A DNA stretch of 64,000 nt from JAAOII01 sp965207945 (GTDB lineage Bacteria > Pseudomonadota > Gammaproteobacteria > CBDBNL01 > JAAOII01). The notes under the pieces are model-generated. The model had not been told where the DNA came from, searched no databases, and saw only the letters and a program-made list of their open reading frames with translations. Position 1 is the stretch's first letter; each line of letters opens with the position of its first letter. Where the stretch lies: positions 186,001 to 250,000 of the forward strand of contig OZ242303.1 of assembly GCA_965207945.1 (NCBI GenBank), read 5' to 3'. Positions 45,501 through 53,225 of the stretch are shown in pieces. A program made the position numbers and the translations under genes.

Positions 45501-48500
45501 GGCAAGTAGAAGCAATAGATATTGAGGGTGATGATTTTATATATGAAATACTTGATAGTTCGCTGCCTTTTAGTGTGAATGCAAGTAGCGGGGATATTAC
45601 AATCAATGGCGCGTTATCTGAACAAGAGTATACAATTGAAATTAGCGCTACAGAAGTATCTGGTTCTGGGATAGGGAGAAGGAGAGGGAGCGCTTGGGTA
45701 AGGATTGTCATCAATGAACTTGACGCGCAAGATTTTGATAATGATAAAGTTGCTAATGCGTATGATGCTTTTCCCAATGACAGCGGGCGTAGTGTTAGTG
45801 GGCTTGGGACAATAGATGAACCTTATATTATCAACAACATCTATCAGCTACAGGCAATAGCAGGAGTAGATCACACCGCTATTATGCTTAACAGTTCTTC
45901 CTATACCGGCAACCAATGGCTTTATGGCAATAACGCCACAGACCAACTCACCAAGCATTATGCTTTAGGACAGGATATAAGAGGGCGGGAATCTCAAACA
46001 TGGACGAGGGATGCAATGAGCGCGATGCCGTCAGGACAGGGCTTTTATCCCATAGGCAACTGTGGCAAGGTGGTTTGTTCGGCTGCTTCTGCAATGAAAT
46101 TCTCTGGCAGTTTTTCAGGTAATAATTTTTCTATTGCTGAACTTTTTATTAATATTCCTGATGGGAGTGGTGTTGCTTTATTTGGTTTAATTGAAGGGGC
46201 TCAAATAAGCGACCTCATTCTTCAGGATGTTTCTATATTAGGCAGGCATCAAGTAGGTGCTGTAGCCGGCTATGCAATGGGTGTGGCTAACGAAATTTCC
46301 TCACTACGTATAAGCGGAAAGATATTAGCGGAATATAAGAAAAATTCACCCCCTAGCGGAAATAGTGTTGGTGGTATTGTTGGGGCAGGTCCTGTTGGGC
46401 CAGGTTCTTCGCTTTCTATTCGTAACTCCGTAGTAACGGCAGAAGTGTCTGGGTGGGAAAAGGTGGGTGGCTTGGTCGGTATGCATAATAGCGGGAGCGT
46501 GATAACAGGCAGTTATTTCACAGGAGAGATAGCGGGTAGTTTTGATATGATTGGTGGCATAGTAGGCGAGAACCTTGGCAGAATTGAAAGGAGTTACAAT
46601 GTGGGGTTGATGAGGTTAGGTTCTAGAATTTCTTCGTATCCTGCTCCTCAGAATGCGGGAGGAATAGCTGGCTTTAATTCAGGAGGCGAAATAATTGCCT
46701 CTTATGCAGCATCTCCAATGATTCTGCTTAACCCTGCAAAACCTTTGCTATCGTCAGTTAACGGTATGGTAGGAAGTTCAAACCCTGCTTATACTCCAGT
46801 ATCCTCTTATTGGGATATCAATATAAGCGGTTTAAATGCAACTAAGTTTGATAGCACCGCAGTGTCTACACAACAGCTGCAAGGGTGTTCGTTATCTGGT
46901 GTGCGCTTAATGGATGCGCCCGTTAATCTTGATTGTTCAGTTAATGGCGCAGCAATATTTACCTCGCAGGATTGGGATGTGAGTAATAACATGCCGTCTT
47001 GGATATTTAGTCCAGCAGATCGTTATCCTATCTTGTCCTTAGATAGTTCTTTTGTTTTGTCAGATCCAGCACAGCAACTATGCGATGGGGATAGAAGTTT
47101 TTGTGGGAGGAGATTTTACACTAGCGCTTTTGACCAAGATAGCGATGGCTTTTTGAATGACTATGATAACGCCCCTTATGCTCCTGGAATTATAGGTAAT
47201 GGAGCAATAGATGAACCTTATGTTATTAACAATGTGTATCAACTACAGGCAATAGCTGGAGTAGACCACACTGGCGTTGCGCTTGACAGTTCTTCCCATA
47301 CAGGGCATCAATGGCTTTATGGCAATAATCTCAATGAGCAGCTTAGCGGGAGTTATGAACTTGGAAATGATATAACAGCCGCTGTAACACGTAATTGGAA
47401 TGTTCAAGGAGGTGCAGCTAAGGGCTTTACTCCCATTGGTATATGTACGGGGAGCGCTAGTTGTTTAGGCGGTGGAGATATTGCTTTCAGAGGAAACTTT
47501 GCCGGCAATGATTGGGCTATAGATGGTTTGTTTATTAACCGCAGCGAGACAAACTTTATAGGTTTGTTTAGTAGGATTTCTGATACTTCGGTGGAAAATT
47601 TGATTCTTAACAATTTTAACCTGCAGGGACGTGATTCTGTAGGAACTTTGGCGGGAGTTATGTTTCAAGGAAGGATCTCCCGAGTGAATGCTAATGGCAA
47701 TTTATCGGGGGTAAATACTATTGGCGGATTGCTTGGCGCTCATTCTGGTGGAGAGGTCACGAGTTCAGGGGCGATTACCTCTTTGTTTGGCAATGACTAT
47801 ATCGGTGGTTTAGTTGGACAGCAAAGTGGTAACTCTAAGATATTATATTCTCATGCTGGCGGGCATATAACGGTTAATCATTCGTTACCTGCATACCAAG
47901 TAGGCGGGTTAGTGGGAGATATGGTTGGGGGTGGTGCATTAATAGACAGCTCTTATGCCGCCATGCATATTTCAGGGGGAGGCAACATAGGCGGTTTGGT
48001 AGGGGTTCAAGGTGATAGTACACAAATTATTCGCTCTTATGCGCATGCTGTGATGGATTACATCTCTTATTCAGGGGTTCCCGATCATTTAGGGTCTTTT
48101 ATAGGTAGGTATAGTGCTGGCACGATTAGTGGCTCGTATGGCTATGCTGAGGAGTTTCCCCTTGGGAACAACAAGTTTATTCCCTTGCTTGGTTTTGCTA
48201 CCACTTCTACTTTACAACCTCAAAATATTATTGCTTCTTATGGCGTAAGTGTAGTGCCTTCCTTCACAAGAATCATAACTGAGAATCAGTTACTTGGTTG
48301 TGGATTGGATGGAGAAATACTTGCAAGCGTTCCTCCTTCCCTCTCACCCGATTATTGTGAAGCTATGGGTAATAGTCGGAATGGGTTCCTTGACCAAACT
48401 GCATTTCCAGCAAGTAGCTGGGGTGACAGAAGAGAGGGTGATATATTGAGTGGCTGGATATTTACTCCTACTACTAGAGCGCCAATTTTATTTGCACGGG

Positions 48501-48601
48501 ATACAGTTAGTGATGAGTTATTATTGCCAGAGTCGGCTGTCCAGTATTGTCATCATGATGCGTTATACAATGCCTCGTTATCTGCATCCTCTTGTCGTTA
48601 G
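39566..48601 (+). CDS. Giant GLUG-repeat surface lipoprotein 3 with Ig- and cadherin-like linkers
   Basis: About 3,012 residues from ATG 39566; a GTG at 39551 would add five. The signal peptide is long and ends VGLIAC followed by Glu. Two near-identical 604-residue modules come first (reference phrase DRDGLIEIHSLDKLFSM at 39737 and 41549). Each has GLUG turns (GGIVGINRGNI...SFAGSI) and an Ig-like unit (STFVYITLLGISDGG...RVNVL). A beta-rich region at 43.3-43.9 kb leads to three modules of a second family (VYQLQAMAGVDHTETLLNSS near 44.0, 45.85 and 47.2 kb). These are separated by a cadherin-like unit (FSVNASSGDITINGALSEQEYTIEIS) and DxDxDG loops. Function is unknown; a surface role is inferred. 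It is unrelated in position to giants 1 and 2, but clearly of the same class. Confidence 0.85.
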   Translation: MSRKKEELKNSLAVSIIKTLLIHSFRLLIIGLCFVGLIACEKKSFVNDITFPPIIVDKDRDGLIEIHSLDKLFSMASDLDGNGIPDHSVHNKNPTLELSGCPVGCFGYELDRSLDFSDSQSYEEEIVNQAWISAAGWQPIGSADNPWRATFEGNGFTISHLFINNGSGADIGLFGVVQSATLRNINMNFAFVNASSRGGALVGVSDSSSISQINIAADIVGSDTLGGIVGINRGNITAANFAGSITKDGVISSKLDGRTLGGIAGINYEQINRSSFVGVISGSNNIGGITGINKGRIISSFANAGFFTNSIVGGISGVNDGLIIASYSHALIGCDEEAGGLVGVNNIGASIIASYASGRIRCDSRSGGLVGMNNGSMLSSYSTVSVSGTHSGGIASVNEKNIEAIYTLTPLYSNSSGGLVDANLKAAKIQDSYWGEEADTFKGDVGHLNEGNLSGSHKLTIEKLKGCALGGASLDTANPDLCGEDKVFLSRSWSNKSYEDITYGWDFGNASEYPLLRVGNQVEPSILPIDVSSKCKLENNCPPTIHPIGDISISKSTFVYITLLGISDGGNYIQQLNFSITADNTTLFPNPFSLAYEQRRTSATLEIRPRHNRVGSSLITINVTDKDGSTAVSFRVNVLEVNGTDTDNFISIPAPPITIVDEDRDGLIEIHSLDKLFSMTSDLDGNGIPDHSVHNKNATFELSGCPVGCFGYELNRSLDFRDSRSYEGGIVNQTWISTAGWQPIGSADNPWRATFEGNGFTINHLFINQGSAADIGLFGVVNSSTIHNINMNFAFVNASLRGGALVGVSYNSSISQINIAADIAGNNTLGGIVGINRGNITEVSFAGSITRDGVISPKLDGRILGGIAGINYGQINSSSFAGIISGSKDIGGIAGVNKGKIISSFANAGFFTNSIVGGVSGVNDGLIIASYSHALIGCDEGAGGLVGVNNLDASIIASYASGRIRCDSRSGGLVGMNNGSMLTSYSTVSVSGTHSGGIASVNEKNIEGIYTLTPLYSDISGGLVEDNLMGAKIQDSYWGEEADTFKGDVGHLNEGSLLGSHKLKTEKLKGCALGGSRLATANISLMCDDVFPSRSWGNNSYENINYGWDFGNASEYPLLRVSNQVESSILPIDVSSKCKLENNCPPTIHPIGDISISQSTFVNITLLGISDGGDYTQQLNFSITADNLILFPNPLSFAYEPGSSSATLEIRPRHNRVGSSLITINVTDKDGSTIVSFRVNVLGFNEPPSFDILMINANDSNAIVQLVNISNGDDLMATEAGDDLTFTLTQITPGLITDYSFTPINQRSSNLTLIYNRRAFDDAIFAINITDYAISTHKNISINIAPGFVGLPYVFSLPHNATNPQNVVGTLNTRAYSSPVRYQLQGQDADIFIVGAVSGEITLNSSAAAPLNIVKDEYQVTAVATSAQNTSETYNATVLIQINFDNDADADGFVNNYDALPFNSTTHLVGRGEPLNPYVVYTVYQLQAMAGVDHTETLLNSSIFSSNNWLYGTDEEEQFGKHYALGGDIQAAATRSWRSNVTGGVQGFTPIGKCVSVTIYCRTVTDTIPFTGSFVGRGYTIHDLFIQRQDTDARGRGVALFGVIHATNITSVNLVGVDIAGNRSSASLVGVLFGRSRIDSVRASGSVQGTGMNCGGLVGLQEGISFGSMIINSSAEVNILCNDNGGGLVGILRGHISSSFASGNVTTMNSVSGGLVGQSGFNGNIAFSYATGSVRGREKVGGLVGELGGVEISYSYATGNVDGSDRVGGLFGYLIGDVVIANNVYATGSVTGESSVGGLAGYVQRYPFNAVYSIGQVTGGTDAGGLIGGSGISNLGQPILPNYWDISTSKQESSWAGIGLRTSQLQGCAWGGNVVSGAPLDTDCSYQGQEIFPIDQWSGSRKGGIQSGWIFSPANEYPTLYAFDISQGQHLLPSAQQQYCQRESDKCTAVAYNYAPLFLAAPYSFSFLPFNMSTGFFIGQVEAIDIEGDDFIYEILDSSLPFSVNASSGDITINGALSEQEYTIEISATEVSGSGIGRRRGSAWVRIVINELDAQDFDNDKVANAYDAFPNDSGRSVSGLGTIDEPYIINNIYQLQAIAGVDHTAIMLNSSSYTGNQWLYGNNATDQLTKHYALGQDIRGRESQTWTRDAMSAMPSGQGFYPIGNCGKVVCSAASAMKFSGSFSGNNFSIAELFINIPDGSGVALFGLIEGAQISDLILQDVSILGRHQVGAVAGYAMGVANEISSLRISGKILAEYKKNSPPSGNSVGGIVGAGPVGPGSSLSIRNSVVTAEVSGWEKVGGLVGMHNSGSVITGSYFTGEIAGSFDMIGGIVGENLGRIERSYNVGLMRLGSRISSYPAPQNAGGIAGFNSGGEIIASYAASPMILLNPAKPLLSSVNGMVGSSNPAYTPVSSYWDINISGLNATKFDSTAVSTQQLQGCSLSGVRLMDAPVNLDCSVNGAAIFTSQDWDVSNNMPSWIFSPADRYPILSLDSSFVLSDPAQQLCDGDRSFCGRRFYTSAFDQDSDGFLNDYDNAPYAPGIIGNGAIDEPYVINNVYQLQAIAGVDHTGVALDSSSHTGHQWLYGNNLNEQLSGSYELGNDITAAVTRNWNVQGGAAKGFTPIGICTGSASCLGGGDIAFRGNFAGNDWAIDGLFINRSETNFIGLFSRISDTSVENLILNNFNLQGRDSVGTLAGVMFQGRISRVNANGNLSGVNTIGGLLGAHSGGEVTSSGAITSLFGNDYIGGLVGQQSGNSKILYSHAGGHITVNHSLPAYQVGGLVGDMVGGGALIDSSYAAMHISGGGNIGGLVGVQGDSTQIIRSYAHAVMDYISYSGVPDHLGSFIGRYSAGTISGSYGYAEEFPLGNNKFIPLLGFATTSTLQPQNIIASYGVSVVPSFTRIITENQLLGCGLDGEILASVPPSLSPDYCEAMGNSRNGFLDQTAFPASSWGDRREGDILSGWIFTPTTRAPILFARDTVSDELLLPESAVQYCHHDALYNASLSASSCR
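39731..43310 (+). repeat. 1,812-bp direct repeat, two copies, in giant gene 3
   Basis: The stretch from 39731 recurs from 41543 with an exact 1,812-bp offset (604 codons). Long blocks are identical, for example around 40495-40560 and 42300-42370. It is an in-frame, recent duplication of one GLUG module plus its Ig-like linker. Confidence 0.9.
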
Positions 48602-48620
48602 TGTCGTAATTTATGCTGAC

Positions 48621-49358
48621 TTAGGGCTTAGATATGCTTCCATCTATTGAGATTAATTCCTTAAATTGAGTCATTGCTTTAGCGCGATGACTGAGTGAAT
48701 TTTTTTCTTCCTCTTGTAATTCTGCGGAGGTCTTGTTTAGCTCGGGGATATAAAATAATGGGTCATAACCAAAACCGTTGTTTCCCTTTTCTGCTGCAGA
48801 GTCCATAACTATAGTTCCGTGCCATTCGCCGCTGGCAATAATAGGCAATGGGTCCAATGGATGACGCAGCAGGACAATAACACAAACAAAAAACGCCTTC
48901 CTTTCATTTCCAGCCATGCCCTGCATTGCCGTCAGAAGCTTATGGCGATTAGCGGCAGATTGTTCTTCAGCTTTGTTGGAGTTCTGCTTCTCGTTATGCT
49001 GCCCATTTTGTTCCTTATTCTGCTTTCCATCCTGCCCCTCATTCTGCTTTCCATTCCACTCCCTATTTTGTTCCCTGCCATCTTGGGCATACCTGGCGGA
49101 TAGGACTCCTGGCTTGCCATCCAAAGCTGGCACTACTATGCCAGAATCATCTGCAAGTGCCGGTAGATTACTCATTTTTGCGCCAAAGCGTGCCTTAGAT
49201 AAGGCATTTTCAACGAAGGTTGATTGCTCTTCGGGGGCTGTTTGTTGGGTGAATTGAGATATTGATAGCAGATTTATATTTGTTGTTTGTAACAAATCCT
49301 TTATTTCAACTATTTTACCGCGATTAGTGGATACTAAAACTACATCATTGGACTTCAT
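48621..49358 (-). CDS. rdgB: dITP/XTP pyrophosphatase (RdgB/HAM1)
   Basis: Removes non-canonical purine nucleoside triphosphates (dITP, XTP) from the pool by pyrophosphate release. Typical wording is VLVSTNRGKIVEIKDLL, the nucleotide and metal site TFVENALSKARFGAKMSNLPALADDSGIVVPALDGKPGVLSARYA, and the C-terminal GNNGFGYDPLFYIPE and LSHRAKAM. At 245 residues it is about 48 longer than E. coli RdgB. The excess is a single hydrophilic insertion at about residues 95-134, rich in Gln, Asn, Glu and Lys and built from short repeats (NGKQNEGQDGKQNKEQ). It lies just after SARYA in a surface loop. TATAAT ends 6 nt before the ATG. Confidence 0.95.
   Translation of the reverse strand: MKSNDVVLVSTNRGKIVEIKDLLQTTNINLLSISQFTQQTAPEEQSTFVENALSKARFGAKMSNLPALADDSGIVVPALDGKPGVLSARYAQDGREQNREWNGKQNEGQDGKQNKEQNGQHNEKQNSNKAEEQSAANRHKLLTAMQGMAGNERKAFFVCVIVLLRHPLDPLPIIASGEWHGTIVMDSAAEKGNNGFGYDPLFYIPELNKTSAELQEEEKNSLSHRAKAMTQFKELISIDGSISKP
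48957..49076 (-). repeat. Low-complexity repeat insertion inside rdgB
   Basis: About 120 bp encoding Gln/Asn/Lys/Glu/Gly-rich text in which AARCAGAAT-type words recur every 12-18 bp. It is absent from typical RdgB proteins and keeps the frame. Confidence 0.75.
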
Positions 49359-49364
49359 ATTTAA

Positions 49365-49370
49365 ATTATA
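49365..49370 (-). promoter_or_regulatory. -10 box of rdgB, leaderless spacing
   Basis: TATAAT on the minus strand ends 6 nt before the rdgB ATG (49356-49358). No Shine-Dalgarno sequence is present. Confidence 0.65.
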
Positions 49371-49442
49371 TGGTATTTTCTATGCTATAATCACAAACAG
49401 GTGCTCTTGGTCTATAATTGTATTTTAGGATAGGATTTTATT

Positions 49443-49515
49443 GCCGAGGTAGCTCAGTCGGTAGAGCAACTGATTCGTAACCAGTAGGTCGGAGGTTCAA
49501 TTCCTCTTCTCGGCA
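49443..49515 (+). tRNA. tRNA-Thr (anticodon CGU)
   Basis: A 73-nt cloverleaf. The acceptor GCCGAGG pairs with TCTCGGC (last pair G-T) and the discriminator is A. The D arm is GCTC/GAGC, the T arm GGAGG/CCTCT with loop TTCAATT, and the anticodon loop TTCGTAA has CGT at 34-36. The anticodon stem has an A-C mismatch next to the loop. CCA is not encoded. It reads threonine codon ACG. The T-rich loop and paired arms make the call secure. Confidence 0.95.
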
Positions 49516-49555
49516 TGCTATTATGATGTTATAATACTTGAACATATAAATTACT

Positions 49556-50590
49556 ATGGGTATATTGGACAGATTTAAGAAAAAACCCAGTCAGTTGGGT
49601 AAACCGCGTGATAATTCATCCGCTGCTTATTCTGCACGTCCGTCTGTGTTAAGAGATAGATCTCCATCCAACTTTAATAACCCTACTCCTGAACCTAACA
49701 CGCCGCCATCTCATACCCCGCCTAACACGCCACCATCCCATACTCCACCTAACACGCCTCCATCCCATACCCCACCTAACACGCCGCCGCCTAATACATC
49801 TCCATTATCTAATATTACTCCTTCAAGTAGCTCATATTCGCCTTCACCATCTAAAGATTTTGGTGGGGATATTTTAGGAGTTAAGAAAAAAATAAATGAA
49901 GGCGACGCTCCTATTAAAATTACCATAATGAATGGTAAAGGGGGCAGTGGTAAAAGCACCTTAGCCACTAATTTGGCAACCGTTCTTTCTACCCATGCTA
50001 ACAGCGTAACCCTTATAGATAATGACCCGCAGTGTTCCAGTATACGTTGGCTAAAAGAAAGGCCTCATTCATCTATTCCCATAAAGGGACTCACAGCAAG
50101 TGAGGTAACTGGGTTAAGAAATATCAAACTATGGACCAGTGGCATAGGACCTGAAACCCGTTATGTAATTATTGATACCCAAGCAGGATTAAGGGGAATG
50201 GAATTATCCGATGCCATAGACCGCAGCGATATGATAATTATTCCTGTCCTACCTTCTGCTATTGACATGCGTGCTACAGCCGATTTTGTGGCGCAGTTAT
50301 TCTTGAGTAAATCATATCGGCGCACGCGAAAGCCCATTGGGGTTGTTGCTAATCGCGTCATTAACGATTCCATTATTTACCGTAAATTACAAAAATTTTT
50401 GTTGAGTTTACGAATTAACTTTATAAGCACTTTTAATGATAATAAGGCATATCTATGGGCTGCAGAAAAGGGAGTGGGAATTTTTGAACTTAATGAGCCA
50501 GGTGTTGATAGAGAGAAAGTAGAATGGGATTTATTACTTAAATGGGTGGAAGATAAAAAGAAAGCCGTTCAGGCAGCTTCTAGTAGATAG
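49556..50590 (+). CDS. ParA-family ATPase with proline-rich N-terminal linker
   Basis: A deviant-Walker ATPase of the ParA/MinD type. It shows KITIMNGKGGSGKSTLATNLA (about residues 121-141), LIDNDPQCSS, and a Walker B-like YVIIDTQAG. Such proteins position chromosomes, plasmids or protein arrays by binding DNA and dimerising with ATP. The first 120 residues are an unstructured linker rich in Pro, Ser, Thr and Asn. It contains three copies of the nonapeptide NTPPSHTPP from a 27-bp tandem repeat. No ParB or parS-like gene is next to it, so it is an orphan. It could serve a cargo other than the chromosome. It lies between tRNA-Thr and leuS. Confidence 0.88.
   Translation: MGILDRFKKKPSQLGKPRDNSSAAYSARPSVLRDRSPSNFNNPTPEPNTPPSHTPPNTPPSHTPPNTPPSHTPPNTPPPNTSPLSNITPSSSSYSPSPSKDFGGDILGVKKKINEGDAPIKITIMNGKGGSGKSTLATNLATVLSTHANSVTLIDNDPQCSSIRWLKERPHSSIPIKGLTASEVTGLRNIKLWTSGIGPETRYVIIDTQAGLRGMELSDAIDRSDMIIIPVLPSAIDMRATADFVAQLFLSKSYRRTRKPIGVVANRVINDSIIYRKLQKFLLSLRINFISTFNDNKAYLWAAEKGVGIFELNEPGVDREKVEWDLLLKWVEDKKKAVQAASSR
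49697..49777 (+). repeat. 27-bp tandem repeat in the ParA linker
   Basis: Three copies (49697-49723, 49724-49750, 49751-49777) encode NTPPSHTPP, and a diverged partial copy follows to about 49800. Copies differ only at third codon positions, which suggests recent expansion under selection for the peptide. Confidence 0.9.
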
Positions 50591-50615
50591 TATTATCTAC
50601 TGAGTGTTCGGCTCT

Positions 50616-53168
50616 ATGAAAATAGCAAGTGAGTATAATCCTCATCCAATAGAAGAGGAAGTTCAAGAGTATTGGGATAAATCAGATTCTTTTAGAGTTA
50701 CCGAAGACCCTAATAAAGAAAAATTCTATTGCTTGACCATGCTGCCCTATCCAAGTGGTCGTTTACACATAGGTCATCTGCGGGTTTACACCATAGGTGA
50801 TATTCTAGCAAGATTTCATCGCATGGAAGGCAAGTGTGTTCTGCATCCTATGGGCTGGGATGCCTTTGGCTTGCCCGCAGAGAATGCGGCAATTAAGCAC
50901 AAAAAATCACCACGCGACTGGACCTATTCCAATATAAGCTATATGAAAACACAGCTTAAGCGTTTGGGTTATTGCTATGATTGGCAGCGCGAATTTGCTA
51001 CTTGTGATCCGTCTTACTATAAATGGGAGCAGTGGTTCTTTCTACGTATGTATGAAAAGGGTTTGGTCTATCGTAAGAATGCGGTGGTAAACTGGGACCC
51101 AGTTGACCAAACCGTGCTCGCCAACGAACAGGTTATTGATGGCAAAGGATGGCGTTCAGGCGCCGAGGTGCAGCAAAAAGAAATTCCTCATTGGTTTATG
51201 AAGATAACTGCTTATGCTGATGAGTTACTGGAAGATATTAAGCAGCTGGATGATTGGCCATCTCAGGTTAAGTTAATGCAGGAGCACTGGATAGGTAAAT
51301 CGCGCGGCTTGCGGATTAATTTTACTTTGGAAGAGGCAGCATTAGCTACATCAGCTACAGGCAAGGATGCAGAGATAGCAGTTTTCACTACTCGTCCTGA
51401 TACCCTGTTGGGGGTAACTTTTCTTAGCATTGCGCCCGAACATCCTTTGGTTTCTGCGTGGGCGGAACGGCATAAGGATATTGCTGAGTTTGTAAATAAT
51501 TATCGTAATTCGGTGATGAGTGCTGAAGAGCGTAGCCGCAGCAAGAATGGAATTAAGACACCCTATAAGGCGCGTCATCCTCTTAGTGGGGAGGACGTAG
51601 ATATATGGATTGGCGACTATGTGTTAATGAGTTATGGCAGCGGGATAGTTATGGGAGTGCCGGCACATGACCAAAGGGATTGGGAATTTTCTAAGCTACA
51701 TGGCTTGCCGATAAAGCAGGTTATCGCTGAGGCGGATTCTACTACGCAGTGTAATTTAGATAAGGAGGCGTATGAAACCAAAGGAGTAAATGTTAACTCT
51801 GCAGAACTTGACGGCTTAGATTTTGCTCAATCTTATGCTGCGGTTAAGCGCAAATTAGCAGAGCTCGGCAAAGGTGAAGAAGAAATAAACTACAGATTGC
51901 GCGATTGGGGAGTATCGCGTCAGAGGTTTTGGGGCTGTCCAGTACCGATTATTCATTGCGAGAAATGCGGTGAGGTTGTTGTGCCAGATAAAGACCTGCC
52001 AGTTGAATTGCCGACTGATGTGACATTAAGTGGTGGCAGTTCTCCGCTGCGCAATGTGGAAGAATTCTTTAACTGCGAGTGTCCCAAGTGTGGCGGTAAG
52101 GCGCAACGAGATACCGATACCTTTGATACTTTTGTAGATTCTTCTTGGTATTATGCCAGATACACCTGTGCCGACTGCGATAGCGCAATGTTGGATGAGA
52201 GAGGAGCTTACTGGCTGCCAGTAGACCAGTATATAGGAGGGGTAGAACATGCTATTTTGCATCTGTTGTATTCACGCTTTTTCTATAAGTGTATGGACGA
52301 CATCCTCAATACTAAGGAGAAGCAAGTTACTAAAGGAAGAGAACCATTTTTACGATTGTTAGCTCAGGGGATGGTATTGAAAGATGGCAAGGCGATGTCC
52401 AAGTCGTTAGGTAATGTAGTTGAGCCACAAGGTCTAGTGGATATGTACGGAGCTGATACTTTGAGATTATACATTTTATTTGCCGCCCCTCCTGAAGCGG
52501 CTTTGGATTGGTCGGATACTGCGGCAGAGGGCTCTTTTAGATTTTTGAAAAGATTTTGGCGCTTGGCTCATGAGTTACAGGATGATGAGTCCACTTTTTC
52601 TGCAACGGACTTAATAAACTTGGCAAACTTGGCGAAATTGAGCCCTGAAGAACAAGCATTGTATAGTAAGTTGAACGCTACCATAATTAAGGTGCGCGAT
52701 GATGTGCTGCGCCGCCAGAGCTTTAATACAGCAATTGCTGCTATGATGGAATTAGTAAATGCTATCCGTAGTCATATAACGCTGGTAGATACTCAGGGAG
52801 GAAGTGAGAGTAGCAATAACGTTAGCCGTCAATTGTGTCGCCATGCAATCCATTGTCTTATTTTGCTATTGGCACCGATTACTCCGCATATCTGTCATCA
52901 TTTATGGCAGAAGTATGGGGATGGTACTCCTTTGATGGATAACGCTTTGCCACTTGCGGACGAGAATGCCTTGATAAGTGACAAGTTTATTTTAGTGATA
53001 CAGGTTAATGGCAAGAGACGCGCTGATTTAGAGATGGATATTGGAAGGGAGCAGAATGAAGTTGAGAAAGCAGCTGCGCAAGAAGTGACGAAATTCATTG
53101 AAGGTAAAAAAATAATCAAGACCATATATGTGAAGGATAAATTAGTGAACTTTGTCGTGGCGGGCTAA
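50616..53168 (+). CDS. leuS: Leucyl-tRNA synthetase
   Basis: Class I synthetase charging tRNA-Leu. The HIGH motif is in LPYPSGRLHIGHLRVY and the KMSKS motif is KAMSKSLGN. A zinc-type domain (CEKCGEVVVP, CECPKCGG), the editing domain with TTRPDTLLGVTF and the C-terminal tRNA-binding part are present. The size of about 850 residues is normal. A GTG at 50604 is in frame, but the ATG at 50616 (MKIASEYNPHPIEEEVQ) matches the family N-terminus better. A short LINLANLAKL stretch near residue 670 comes from a 9-bp repeat. leuS is followed by the LptE-type gene, as in many gammaproteobacteria. Confidence 0.97.
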   Translation: MKIASEYNPHPIEEEVQEYWDKSDSFRVTEDPNKEKFYCLTMLPYPSGRLHIGHLRVYTIGDILARFHRMEGKCVLHPMGWDAFGLPAENAAIKHKKSPRDWTYSNISYMKTQLKRLGYCYDWQREFATCDPSYYKWEQWFFLRMYEKGLVYRKNAVVNWDPVDQTVLANEQVIDGKGWRSGAEVQQKEIPHWFMKITAYADELLEDIKQLDDWPSQVKLMQEHWIGKSRGLRINFTLEEAALATSATGKDAEIAVFTTRPDTLLGVTFLSIAPEHPLVSAWAERHKDIAEFVNNYRNSVMSAEERSRSKNGIKTPYKARHPLSGEDVDIWIGDYVLMSYGSGIVMGVPAHDQRDWEFSKLHGLPIKQVIAEADSTTQCNLDKEAYETKGVNVNSAELDGLDFAQSYAAVKRKLAELGKGEEEINYRLRDWGVSRQRFWGCPVPIIHCEKCGEVVVPDKDLPVELPTDVTLSGGSSPLRNVEEFFNCECPKCGGKAQRDTDTFDTFVDSSWYYARYTCADCDSAMLDERGAYWLPVDQYIGGVEHAILHLLYSRFFYKCMDDILNTKEKQVTKGREPFLRLLAQGMVLKDGKAMSKSLGNVVEPQGLVDMYGADTLRLYILFAAPPEAALDWSDTAAEGSFRFLKRFWRLAHELQDDESTFSATDLINLANLAKLSPEEQALYSKLNATIIKVRDDVLRRQSFNTAIAAMMELVNAIRSHITLVDTQGGSESSNNVSRQLCRHAIHCLILLLAPITPHICHHLWQKYGDGTPLMDNALPLADENALISDKFILVIQVNGKRRADLEMDIGREQNEVEKAAAQEVTKFIEGKKIIKTIYVKDKLVNFVVAG

Positions 53169-53225
53169 TGAGTAACTGCATGACGTCTGTTGTCATTGCT
53201 GTTATTTAATCTATTAACTATCCTA

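Noticed and set aside
49443..49515. tRNA gene as a phage or island attachment site
   Set aside because: No integrase gene and no repeat of the tRNA 3' end was seen downstream. The neighbouring ParA, leuS and lptE look chromosomal.
50604..50615. GTG start for leuS
   Set aside because: The four extra residues (MFGS) have no support. The ATG at 50616 gives the usual short N-terminus before NPHPIEEEVQ.
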